A model generated the notes under the pieces. That model was given only the letters and a program-made list of their open reading frames with translations, did no database searches and was not told the origin of the DNA. Of a stretch of 64,000 nt of DNA, positions 1 through 7,258 are shown piece after piece; position 1 is the stretch's first letter; each line of letters begins with the position of its first letter. The stretch covers positions 930,001-994,000 of the forward strand of contig OY759969.1 in the NCBI GenBank assembly GCA_963662865.1, in the 5' to 3' direction. A program made the translations under genes and the position numbers. The stretch is from JAJDYQ01 sp963662865 (GTDB lineage Bacteria > Pseudomonadota > Gammaproteobacteria > JAJDYQ01).

Positions 1-801
1 GTCCATGCTCATTTCCAGCTTCTTTGCCGTTGCCGATATGATCCGGGTATTGGCCTGATGCGGCACAAGCCAGTCAATATCTGATTTAACCATATTATTG
101 TATTCAAGTGTTTCATCAACAATACGTCCCAGCGTCCGCACCGCCATTTTGAAGACTTCATTACCCTGCATCTTGATAAAAGGGTCGTGGGCAAGCATTT
201 CACCACTACTTGAAACACCGGAGGGCACATGAAGTAACTCCTCATAAGCACCATCTGCATGCATGTGCGTGGAGTAGATACCCGGCCCATCTGATGCCTT
301 TAATACGACTGCACCAGCGCCATCTCCGAACAGGATACAGGTGCTCCTGTCCGCCCAGTCAATAATTCTTGACATGATTTCGGCGCCAATAACCAAGGCG
401 CATTGCGCTACTCCGGAACGAATAAAGCTATTCGCGGTACCAAGCGCATAGATAAAACCTGAACAAGCCGCCTGAATATCAAATGCCGCACAGCCATGGA
501 TATTTAAGCGGGATTGAACAAGGCAGGCCGTACTCGGAAAAATCTTATCGGGCGTTGTTGTGGCAAGCACGATTAGATCGATATCATCAGAACCAACTCC
601 TGCGGCTTCCATGGCGGGTCGGGCGGCAGCAACAGCCATATCACTGGTCGTTTCGTCATCGCCGGCAATATGGCGCCCACGAATACCCGTTCTTTCCTGA
701 ATCCACTGATCGGAAGTTTTCACCATCTTTTCAAGATCGGCATTTGTCAGTATTTTTTTAGGCAGATAACTTCCAGTACCCGCTATACATGCGTGAGTCA
801 C
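1..801 (-). CDS. fabH: 3-oxoacyl-ACP synthase III (FabH), 3' end cut by window
   Basis: Beta-ketoacyl-ACP synthase III condenses acetyl-CoA with malonyl-ACP to start fatty acid synthesis in the cytoplasm. The 267 residues present begin GTG-THACIAGTGSYLP, matching the family N-terminus. The active-site Cys is at about residue 113 (AACSGF) and the catalytic His at about 248 (VPHQAN); the catalytic Asn and the last 50 or so residues lie beyond base 1. The GTG start at 801 has a purine-rich GGGGGA ribosome site a few bases upstream and gives the correct N-terminus, so it is preferred over internal ATGs. It follows plsX by about 40 bp, the usual order rpmF-plsX-fabH, so probably co-transcribed. 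The identification is firm. Confidence 0.96.
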   Translation of the reverse strand, partial: MTHACIAGTGSYLPKKILTNADLEKMVKTSDQWIQERTGIRGRHIAGDDETTSDMAVAAARPAMEAAGVGSDDIDLIVLATTTPDKIFPSTACLVQSRLNIHGCAAFDIQAACSGFIYALGTANSFIRSGVAQCALVIGAEIMSRIIDWADRSTCILFGDGAGAVVLKASDGPGIYSTHMHADGAYEELLHVPSGVSSSGEMLAHDPFIKMQGNEVFKMAVRTLGRIVDETLEYNNMVKSDIDWLVPHQANTRIISATAKKLEMSMD

Positions 802-843
802 GCTTCCCCCATTATCCAGTAACGGTCTAAACCTATAAAAAAA

Positions 844-1866
844 CTACAGGGCTTTCGATAGTGTTCTCTCCAGCCTGGAACTAATTGCCTGAGGTACTTG
901 TTTTTCGACTTCGCGAACCGCAATATCTATAGCGTTTGCAAAGGCGGGGGCATCGGCCCCACCGTGACTTTTGATCACAATACCCCTGAGCCCAAGCAGA
1001 GATGCGCCATTGTAGCGCCCGGGATCAAGAGTTTTCTTGAATGATTTTAATATAGGCCATGCAAAAAAAGCAGCGGCGCGGGTAAATATACTCTGTTCAA
1101 ACGCCTCTTTTAGAATCGTAGTCACCAGCTTGGCAACCCCTTCGCTGCTTTTCAGGGCGATATTACCGACAAAACCATCACAGACGATGACATCAAAATC
1201 ACCAAGAAAAATATCATCCCCCTCCGCAAAGCCAACATAATTGAGGTCAGTTTCAACCAGTAATCGCGCTGCCTCTCTCACCTGCTCATTACCCTTGATG
1301 TCTTCTTCGCCAATGTTCAGCAAGGCAACAGAAGGGGCTTCGATGTTTTCTACGGAGCAGGCCAGCTCTGCTCCCATAATAGCAAAATCCCTCAAATGCT
1401 CGGCACTGGAATCAACGTTTGCCCCGAGATCAAGCATATAAGTATGCCCATTTGCTGAGGGTAGATGGGAAATGATTGCCGGACGGTCAATGCCCGGCAA
1501 CATTTTCAAGACGAAGCGTGAGATAGCCATTAGTGCACCGGTGTTACCCGCACTTACACATGCATCCGCCACGCCTTCATCGACAAGATTAACTGAAACA
1601 CGCATGGATGAATCCTTTTTCTTGCGAAGCGCAAGAACCGGAGATTCATCCATTGCCACAACTTCACTTGCGGGGCATATGATCATTCTGTCATTCAGTT
1701 CCGCTGAATACTTCTTCAGAGTCTTTGTCAGCACTTCTTCCTGGCCAACGAGGATAACGTGCAGGCGCGAACATTTGTCCAGCGCTTCCAGCGCAGCCGG
1801 CAAAACCACATCCGGGCCTGTATCACCCCCCATGACATCCAGCGCTATTGTTATTCGATCAGACAT
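844..1866 (-). CDS. plsX: Phosphate acyltransferase PlsX
   Basis: PlsX converts acyl-ACP to acyl-phosphate, the donor for PlsY in phosphatidic acid synthesis at the inner membrane. The 340-residue protein starts MSDRITIALDVMGGD, the family signature N-terminus, and has the family's normal length. The reading frame is open 18 codons further upstream, but that part reads through a hairpin terminator, and the ATG at 1866 is preceded by AGAGGGG at good spacing, so 1866 is chosen. It sits between rpmF and fabH in the conserved lipid cluster. Nothing is odd in the sequence. Confidence 0.95.
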   Translation of the reverse strand: MSDRITIALDVMGGDTGPDVVLPAALEALDKCSRLHVILVGQEEVLTKTLKKYSAELNDRMIICPASEVVAMDESPVLALRKKKDSSMRVSVNLVDEGVADACVSAGNTGALMAISRFVLKMLPGIDRPAIISHLPSANGHTYMLDLGANVDSSAEHLRDFAIMGAELACSVENIEAPSVALLNIGEEDIKGNEQVREAARLLVETDLNYVGFAEGDDIFLGDFDVIVCDGFVGNIALKSSEGVAKLVTTILKEAFEQSIFTRAAAFFAWPILKSFKKTLDPGRYNGASLLGLRGIVIKSHGGADAPAFANAIDIAVREVEKQVPQAISSRLERTLSKAL

Positions 1867-1878
1867 GCGTCCCCTCTG

Positions 1879-1921
1879 AAAATAAAATTGCCCGAGCCGG
1901 ATCAGTACGGGCTCGGGCAAT
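1879..1921 (-). terminator. Hairpin with U-tract between rpmF and plsX
   Basis: A perfect 12-bp stem (1887-1898 paired with 1910-1921, arms ATTGCCCGAGCC and its complement, about 11-nt loop) is followed on the minus strand by TTTTATTTT. This is a canonical intrinsic terminator placed after rpmF and ending only about 12 bases before the plsX start codon. It may act as a partial terminator or attenuator that lets rpmF be expressed more than plsX; that regulatory role is inferred. Confidence 0.8.
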
Positions 1922-1949
1922 CAGTGATTGGGATTATTGACAGATAAGG

Positions 1950-2147
1950 CTATTCGTCGTCTTCGTCGTCAATCATCTTTGGTTTGATAAATTGTTCTCC
2001 GCGGTAATATCCTCCCGCACTGACGTGATGACGCAAATGAGTTTCGCCGCTACCCTGGTCAACTGACAGCGTTGCTGCACCCAGACTGTCATGCGCACGA
2101 CGCATACCACGCCTGGAACGGGTTTTACGATTCTGTTGTACAGCCAT
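1950..2147 (-). CDS. rpmF: 50S ribosomal protein L32
   Basis: A 65-residue basic protein beginning MAVQQNRKTRSRRGMRRAHD, the hallmark start of bacterial L32, followed by the conserved HLRHHVSAGGYYRG-type segment and an acidic C-terminus (DDEDDE). It is a component of the large ribosomal subunit. No zinc-binding cysteines are present, so it is the Cys-minus form. It lies 45 bp downstream of yceD, the standard yceD-rpmF pair, and is followed by a strong hairpin terminator before plsX. Confidence 0.97.
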   Translation of the reverse strand: MAVQQNRKTRSRRGMRRAHDSLGAATLSVDQGSGETHLRHHVSAGGYYRGEQFIKPKMIDDEDDE

Positions 2148-2192
2148 TTTCTACCTCCAATTAAATAAGACTACCGAAACCAGTCGCCTGAC

Positions 2193-2699
2193 TCACACTT
2201 TCAGTTTTTTCAGCACGGCAAATGGACTTTGCCGTTGACTGCTTGCCGCTTCAGAAACAGCGCTTCCCTGTATAACCGGCGATTCACACCTATTGTGCAT
2301 GGTGACAACCGGTAATGCCAGTAACAACTCATCTTCAACCAGATCAATGACGCTCACCTGCTCATCATTAACCGTCAAGGGTTCAAACAGGTCCGGTAAT
2401 TGATTCGCCTGCGCTTCCGTGGTTATCACACAAAGCGAAACTTCACTATCAAGCCTGACTACCACCGGTTCCAGGCAACGCTGACATATCATTACCACTC
2501 TGGCGCCGACAGCCCCAGTGATCAGAACCCTGCCCTGCTCATCCCGACCGAATTTCAGATCAACATTAACATTGCCCTGATAACTATCAATCGAAGCAAG
2601 CAACCGCTCGCACAGAGCGCAGTCGAGTTCGCCTTGTATCCTGCGTGTAGAATCGGCGAATCCGCGTACATCAACAGACTTTGGCAGAGCTACCGACAT
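2193..2699 (-). CDS. yceD: YceD/DUF177 protein (23S rRNA accumulation protein)
   Basis: A 168-residue DUF177 protein. The cysteine pair MICQRCLEPV near residue 93 and the later HNRCESP segment are family features, as is the acidic middle part. YceD homologues are linked to normal 23S rRNA accumulation in bacteria and plants, and the gene nearly always precedes rpmF, as here. The start at 2699 (MSVALPKSVDVRGFAD) gives normal length. The gene marks the left edge of the conserved cluster; the next sequence to the right is a transposase relic. Confidence 0.92.
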   Translation of the reverse strand: MSVALPKSVDVRGFADSTRRIQGELDCALCERLLASIDSYQGNVNVDLKFGRDEQGRVLITGAVGARVVMICQRCLEPVVVRLDSEVSLCVITTEAQANQLPDLFEPLTVNDEQVSVIDLVEDELLLALPVVTMHNRCESPVIQGSAVSEAASSQRQSPFAVLKKLKV

Positions 2700-2754
2700 G
2701 GGCGGGAGATCATAGCGATGAATCCAAACGGCGTCAAAGTAAAATTGCCAGCAA

Positions 2755-3000
2755 AAAACACCGTGCCCATGCGTATCGATCAGATACCCAATCGCTTCGC
2801 GTTTCTCGACCGGCCTTAGAGCTTTTTTCGATCAGCTCCTTCAAAGCCATATTCTCCAGCGCCATATCCGCAAACAGGCCTTTGAAGCTTGGCATTCTCG
2901 ACTTCGAGTGTCTTGATTCGTTTCAGCTCCAGGTCACCGTACTTGAATTTCCATTTGGAATAGGTCGCCGAACTGACGTCGTGCTTGCGGTACGCTCATT
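2755..3000 (-). pseudogene. IS3-family transposase relic (end of OrfA, start of OrfB)
   Basis: On the minus strand one frame reads RKHDVSSATYSKWKFKYGD and then RIKTLEVENAKLQR, typical of the helix-turn-helix and leucine-zipper region of IS3-group OrfA. After a frameshift near 2890 it continues FADMALENMALKELIEK, and after another shift RPVEKREAIGYLIDTHGHGV, the usual junction into OrfB. The rest of OrfB, including the DDE catalytic domain, is absent and no terminal inverted repeats were recognised. It is a short, dead remnant located exactly where the conserved yceD cluster ends and the accessory insert begins. Confidence 0.75.
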
Positions 3001-3158
3001 GACTGCCATACCACTATCGACTTCCTTCTCAGTAGTAACGTTAGTTTTATTTCTTTTAATATCAAGTACTTATTACCACCTCTTAGTACGTGTGTAACTA
3101 TTGTGCAAATCACCACTCGCACTGCACGTTTTTTCTACGCTTGTGCGACTATCGCAAT

Positions 3159-3530
3159 TCAATAGTTTACACATTCGGCACTTGCATAGTGTAAGACGAA
3201 GAACGTGCTTAATCCATACACGTTCTTTAGCTTTTCTTCGTAGCGTTTCAAGTCGCTTGGCTTATCTTTGAGTTCTTCTCGTAACTCTAACTGCTCTTGC
3301 CATTCAGCTTCTATCTGTGCGTACTCGTCTTCACTTAGCCAAGTTTGTAGCTGACGGTTTTGCACGTTTTCTCCACGCTTTAACTTAGCAGCTATAGCTT
3401 CTAGTTTAGCTAGTCGTTTCTTTTCCTCTGCAGTTAGTATCCGACATGGATTAGCTTTATCTAAGCGTTCTTGAAGCAACTTACGGAAGTTACTTCCAGG
3501 GTTATTTTGACTGTCGTACCATTCACTCAT
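3159..3530 (-). CDS. Hypothetical charged protein
   Basis: About 123 residues from the ATG at 3530 (the frame is open to a TTG at 3545). I do not recognise a family with certainty. The sequence is very rich in Glu, Lys, Leu and Gln, for example ILTAEEKKRLAKLEAIAAKL and the segment around WLSEDEYAQIEAEWQEQLEL, suggesting long helices or a coiled coil. No signal peptide or membrane segment is visible. The last 17 residues (LSTFFVLHYASAECVNY) look different in composition, so the 3' end may be truncated or frameshifted. It follows the SGNH hydrolase gene by about 25 bp on the same strand within the accessory insert. Confidence 0.5.
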   Translation of the reverse strand: MSEWYDSQNNPGSNFRKLLQERLDKANPCRILTAEEKKRLAKLEAIAAKLKRGENVQNRQLQTWLSEDEYAQIEAEWQEQLELREELKDKPSDLKRYEEKLKNVYGLSTFFVLHYASAECVNY

Positions 3531-3554
3531 TTGATGAAGATTCAATCTAATTAA

Positions 3555-4661
3555 TCAGAAGAACCTTGCAAGTATAAAGTCAGCCAATCTTTCTCCTATT
3601 TCTTTTGAGCCCATTGCAGTGGTATGAGCACCATCATAAAAGTGAGAACTTAAAAACGTATGACTATACAAATCAAGGGTATTCTCTCCACATAACTCAA
3701 ACATGACGTTGTTTAATTGTCGAATTGAGTAGTCGTAATCGATTCCATTTAAGCCTTCACCTAGAACATTTGTGAAGCCTTGACCTAGAACATTTGGCAC
3801 TCCATAAATTTCCCCACTCTTTTCCATAACATATCTATGCGGCTGAGTTACACATATTGGAATGGCACCTAAAGCCGATATCTTTTCCAACAGAATGCGC
3901 ATTCTTGACTGAAAAACATTAGTATTTTGTTCTGATAAAGCCACGGTTCTTTCACTCATCACATTAACTTCGTAATCATCTTCATCATATGGATGAGGTT
4001 CGTGTGTTTCGTAAACTGCTGATCCGTGCACGATTGATTGTTGTAGAAGCCGATATATTGGTAATAAAGCTTGAAATACCTCAAAATTTTCGAGGAAACC
4101 CTGTAATCTCTGTCGGTTATTGATATCAACTCTTGGTTTTGGTGCACCAAGTCTTAGAAAGTTAGCATCGTTGATACCGACATATAGCACAATAAATTTC
4201 GGCTTGAGCTCTGGTATAAGCGGGAACCAATGCTCAAAAGAAAAGATATGTCCCCATGTACTATGCCCATCTACCCCAGCGTTAGATACACAGCCAAAAT
4301 CATCTATCTGAGCAATCAGTCGCTCTTCAAGGATTGATTGATATGTAGAGTCAAAAGGAACGTATCTCTGATCTGTTGTACTTCCGCCAATTGTCAGAAT
4401 ATCGATTTCGTCTGTGCTATCGCAAGCGTCACGTAAGCCATATTCATTTCTCACGTAATTTACGCTTAATAAATCATATTGGTAGAGTTTACTTATGTCA
4501 TATGTAAACTGAAAATCTCGTAAGATATTAGCTTCTTTAGTTTTAAACCAGATATCACCTGAGTTTACCAGCCTTAAACCTGATTCGAACAAAATCAGAC
4601 CGAGAACACAACTTAGCGTGATCACTAACAAAGAAGCAATTTTTCTTTTAATCCAACTCAT
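3555..4661 (-). CDS. Membrane-anchored SGNH/GDSL-type hydrolase
   Basis: A 368-residue protein with one N-terminal hydrophobic segment (about residues 7-28, SLLVITLSCVLGLILF) and an SGNH fold: block I ILTIGGSTTD with the nucleophile Ser near 94, block III GIND, and block V DGAHTTAMG with Asp/His near the C-terminus. It is expected to be anchored in the inner membrane with its domain in the periplasm, acting as an esterase or acyltransferase on a glycan or secreted product; the substrate is unknown. The start at 4661 is chosen because GAGGAA lies just upstream; it overlaps the carbamoyltransferase 3' end by 14 bp, indicating translational coupling. An ATG at 4673 is a possible alternative. Confidence 0.8.
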   Translation of the reverse strand: MSWIKRKIASLLVITLSCVLGLILFESGLRLVNSGDIWFKTKEANILRDFQFTYDISKLYQYDLLSVNYVRNEYGLRDACDSTDEIDILTIGGSTTDQRYVPFDSTYQSILEERLIAQIDDFGCVSNAGVDGHSTWGHIFSFEHWFPLIPELKPKFIVLYVGINDANFLRLGAPKPRVDINNRQRLQGFLENFEVFQALLPIYRLLQQSIVHGSAVYETHEPHPYDEDDYEVNVMSERTVALSEQNTNVFQSRMRILLEKISALGAIPICVTQPHRYVMEKSGEIYGVPNVLGQGFTNVLGEGLNGIDYDYSIRQLNNVMFELCGENTLDLYSHTFLSSHFYDGAHTTAMGSKEIGERLADFILARFF

Positions 4662-6486
4662 ACCGTTCCTCATAATTCTCTTTTAGAGATTCATCTTGCT
4701 GCTCTTTATAAAAGACATAATTGCCAACAGCCAACACATCCATTTCAGTTCCCATAAAGCACTTAAAGGCATCTGTTGGCGTACAAATGATTGGCTCACC
4801 ACGCACGTTAAAAGACGTGTTCACAACGAGTGAGCAGCCTGTTTTGTCTTTGAACTTTGAGATCACGGCATGATAACGAGAGTTTGTGTCTGAATGTACT
4901 GTTTGTATCCGTGCAGAATAATCAACGTGCGTGATAGCTGGCACAGAGGAACGTGGTACGTTGAGCTTATCAATGCCGAATAAAGCTTCTTCCTCTTCAG
5001 TCATTGCGCGTCGTTTATCTTTCTGAACGTCGGCAACTAAGAGCATGTAAGGGCTATCAGTATCATGCTCAAACCACTCACCTACATCTTCTCGCAGTAC
5101 ACTAGGAGCAAAGGGACGGAAGCTTTCGCGATACTTTACCTTGAGGTTAAGTTGCTTCTGCATGATGGGCGAACGGGGATCAGCAATGATGCTTCGTCCA
5201 CCTAATGCGCGGAACCCAAACTCCATGCGCCCTTGCATCCAGCCGACCACTTTTTCATCGGCTAAAGCTCCAGCAACTTCCTCTATGAGTTCGTTTTCTG
5301 AACGTTTTTCATATACCGCACTACATGCTTTTAATTCAGCTTCAATTTCAGCATCATTAAACTCTGGACCCAGGTATGCACCCTTCATAGCATCGCGTTC
5401 TGTGGATACAATTCGCTCATTGCCGTGATGCAGATACCAAATTGAAAGAGCAGCACCAAGTGCGCCGCCAGCATCTCCAGCAGCTGGTTGTATCCATAGG
5501 TTGTCGAAGATGTTTTCGCGTAACAGAATGCCATTCGCAACGCAGTTTAGTGCTACACCGCCAGCCAGACAGAGATTGCGTTCGCCCGTTTCCTTCGCTA
5601 TGCCTCTTGCTAACTTAAGGACAATATCTTCTGTTACCTTTTGTACTGAAGCAGCTAAATCCATCTCACGTTGGGTAAGTTCGGTTTCTGACGTACGAGG
5701 TGGACCGCCAAACAATGCATGAAACTTCTTGTTTGTCATTGTTAAGCCGGTCGCATAATCGAAGTAACTCATGTCCAACTGAAAGCTACCGTCTTCTGCC
5801 ACGGTGATGAGCTTGTCTCTTATTAAGTCTGCGTAGCGCGGTTCTCCATATGGAGCTAAGCCCATCACTTTATATTCGCCAGAATTGACTTTGAATCCTG
5901 TGTAGTAAGTAAACGCAGAGTAAAGCAGTCCAAGTGAATGGGGAAAATGTATTTCCTTTACAACTTTCAAATCACGTCCGTTTCCAATAGCTAACGACGT
6001 CGTTGTCCATTCACCAACACCATCCAATGTGAGCACTGCAGATCTCTCAAAAGGTGATGGGTAATAGGCGCTAGCTGCATGTGATAAATGATGTTCGGAA
6101 AATAATAAGCGCTCGCACCAATCAACATCTTCGTTAAGCGTTGATTTGAGTTCTTTGATGAGGGCTGATTTCTGAAAGAGTTTGTCTTTAATCCAAACTG
6201 GCATCGCTTTAGCAAAGCTCGTAAACCCTTTAGGTGCAAATGCAAGATAGGTTTCAAGCAGCCTCTCAAATTTCACAAAAGGCTTTTCGTAAAAAACTAC
6301 ATTATCAATTTGATTTGCAGATATACCAGCCTCTTTCAAGCAGTACTCAATTGCATAATGTGGAAAACCCGCATCATGCTTTTTTCGCGTAAAGCGTTCT
6401 TCTTGTGCTGCTGCAATAATTTCACCATCTTTAAGTAAACATGCCGCACTGTCGTGGTAAAAGGCAGATATGCCAAGTACGTACAT
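4648..6486 (-). CDS. NodU/CmcH-family O-carbamoyltransferase
   Basis: A 612-residue carbamoyltransferase that would use carbamoyl phosphate and ATP to carbamoylate a hydroxyl group. The N-terminal Kae1-like domain begins MYVLGISAFYHDSAACLLKDG and contains EHHLSHAASAYYPSPF at about residues 131-146, the metal/active-site histidines of the family. The C-terminal domain carries GFRALGGRSI-type and NTSFNVRGEPI segments. Length is normal. The ribosome site AGGAG, 6 bases before ATG, overlaps the stop codon of the preceding DUF5989 gene. Neighbours (DUF5989, SxtJ-like protein, SGNH hydrolase) point to modification of a surface polysaccharide or a secreted metabolite; the acceptor cannot be read from sequence. 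Confidence 0.93.
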   Translation of the reverse strand: MYVLGISAFYHDSAACLLKDGEIIAAAQEERFTRKKHDAGFPHYAIEYCLKEAGISANQIDNVVFYEKPFVKFERLLETYLAFAPKGFTSFAKAMPVWIKDKLFQKSALIKELKSTLNEDVDWCERLLFSEHHLSHAASAYYPSPFERSAVLTLDGVGEWTTTSLAIGNGRDLKVVKEIHFPHSLGLLYSAFTYYTGFKVNSGEYKVMGLAPYGEPRYADLIRDKLITVAEDGSFQLDMSYFDYATGLTMTNKKFHALFGGPPRTSETELTQREMDLAASVQKVTEDIVLKLARGIAKETGERNLCLAGGVALNCVANGILLRENIFDNLWIQPAAGDAGGALGAALSIWYLHHGNERIVSTERDAMKGAYLGPEFNDAEIEAELKACSAVYEKRSENELIEEVAGALADEKVVGWMQGRMEFGFRALGGRSIIADPRSPIMQKQLNLKVKYRESFRPFAPSVLREDVGEWFEHDTDSPYMLLVADVQKDKRRAMTEEEEALFGIDKLNVPRSSVPAITHVDYSARIQTVHSDTNSRYHAVISKFKDKTGCSLVVNTSFNVRGEPIICTPTDAFKCFMGTEMDVLAVGNYVFYKEQQDESLKENYEERYELD

Positions 6487-6495
6487 GAATTACTC

Positions 6496-6645
6496 CTAGA
6501 AGAGTGTGTATATGAAAGGTGCTACAACAGAACTTTGTGCGAGTATCAACAAACCGCCAAGTATCAACATTACAATGATGATGGGAGCCAACCACAATTT
6601 TTTACGAACACGAAGGAAAGCCCAAAGCTCTTTTAAAAATTCCAT
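6496..6645 (-). CDS. DUF5989 small membrane protein (SxtK-like)
   Basis: A 49-residue protein starting MEFLKELWAFLRVRKKLWLA, followed by one strongly hydrophobic helix (PIIIVMLILGGLLILAQ) and ending VAPFIYTLF. This matches the compact DUF5989 family, which is found beside carbamoyltransferases. The ATG at 6645 has an AAAGG ribosome site. The TAG stop is fused to the AGGAG of the carbamoyltransferase, so the two are tightly coupled. It is too short for most gene callers. Function is unknown; a single-pass membrane partner or anchor of the carbamoyltransferase is an inference from constant neighbourhood. Confidence 0.85.
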   Translation of the reverse strand: MEFLKELWAFLRVRKKLWLAPIIIVMLILGGLLILAQSSVVAPFIYTLF

Positions 6646-6659
6646 TTGATTTGCCTTTA

Positions 6660-7058
6660 TTAGAACTGGTGTTTGAAGGATTCAGATTTGATTGGTTCAC
6701 TGCGCGAAATCCAGTGACTTGCTTTCTTGGAGAACTTGAGCCTCAGCTCATCACGCCCACTAAGTCGCATGACGAAAGCAATTGGGGTGAAAAGCCCAAA
6801 GAAGATTATTCCAAGAACGATTGGGCTAACTATCATGCCGAGAAGAAGTCCAAACCGCATCCATAGCTTATTCAGTGGCAAAAGAATGTCAGCTTTAACT
6901 GCCGTGACAACTAAAAATATCAATGACGCTGCACCAAATATGTATGCCCATGTCATATTTGTAGCGTTGTAGAAGTAAGCTGCAGCTACTGCAAAAACGA
7001 AGGTAAAGAAAAATCCAAACTTTCTATTCGATGGAAGTTCAATTTCTGAAAATTTCAT
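6660..7058 (-). CDS. SxtJ-like small membrane protein
   Basis: About 132 residues with three to four hydrophobic segments (FGFFFTFVFAVAAAYFY; AYIFGAASLIFLVVTAV; FGLLLGMIVSPIVLGIIFF), then a conserved cytoplasmic tail with RDELRLKF and WISR. This is the pattern of SxtJ-family proteins. The ATG at 7058 (MKFSEIELPSNRKFG) is preferred because GAAGG lies five bases upstream; an upstream TTG is less likely. It is the first gene of the module SxtJ-DUF5989-carbamoyltransferase-SGNH, with 14 bp to the next gene. The 200 bp upstream (7059-7258) hold no gene and should contain the promoter, which I could not assign confidently. Confidence 0.85.
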   Translation of the reverse strand: MKFSEIELPSNRKFGFFFTFVFAVAAAYFYNATNMTWAYIFGAASLIFLVVTAVKADILLPLNKLWMRFGLLLGMIVSPIVLGIIFFGLFTPIAFVMRLSGRDELRLKFSKKASHWISRSEPIKSESFKHQF

Positions 7059-7258
7059 GTTCGCCTTCAGCAAAGTGCTGTTTCTTCAGTGCCAAATCTT
7101 AGTCTCTGAGTTACTACGAGTTTCAGTAGTCACACGTTTGTGCAACATTTTGTGTAACTGTATGAAAAAAGACTAAGAAAATCAATGACTGATTTGAGCT
7201 TGTGAAACCAATGTGTAAGTCATTAATGTAATTAAATCAATAACTTAAACTATAAAAA

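Noticed and set aside
2400..3097. Two plus-strand open frames across yceD and the transposase relic
   Set aside because: They oppose yceD and the relic and show no family features.
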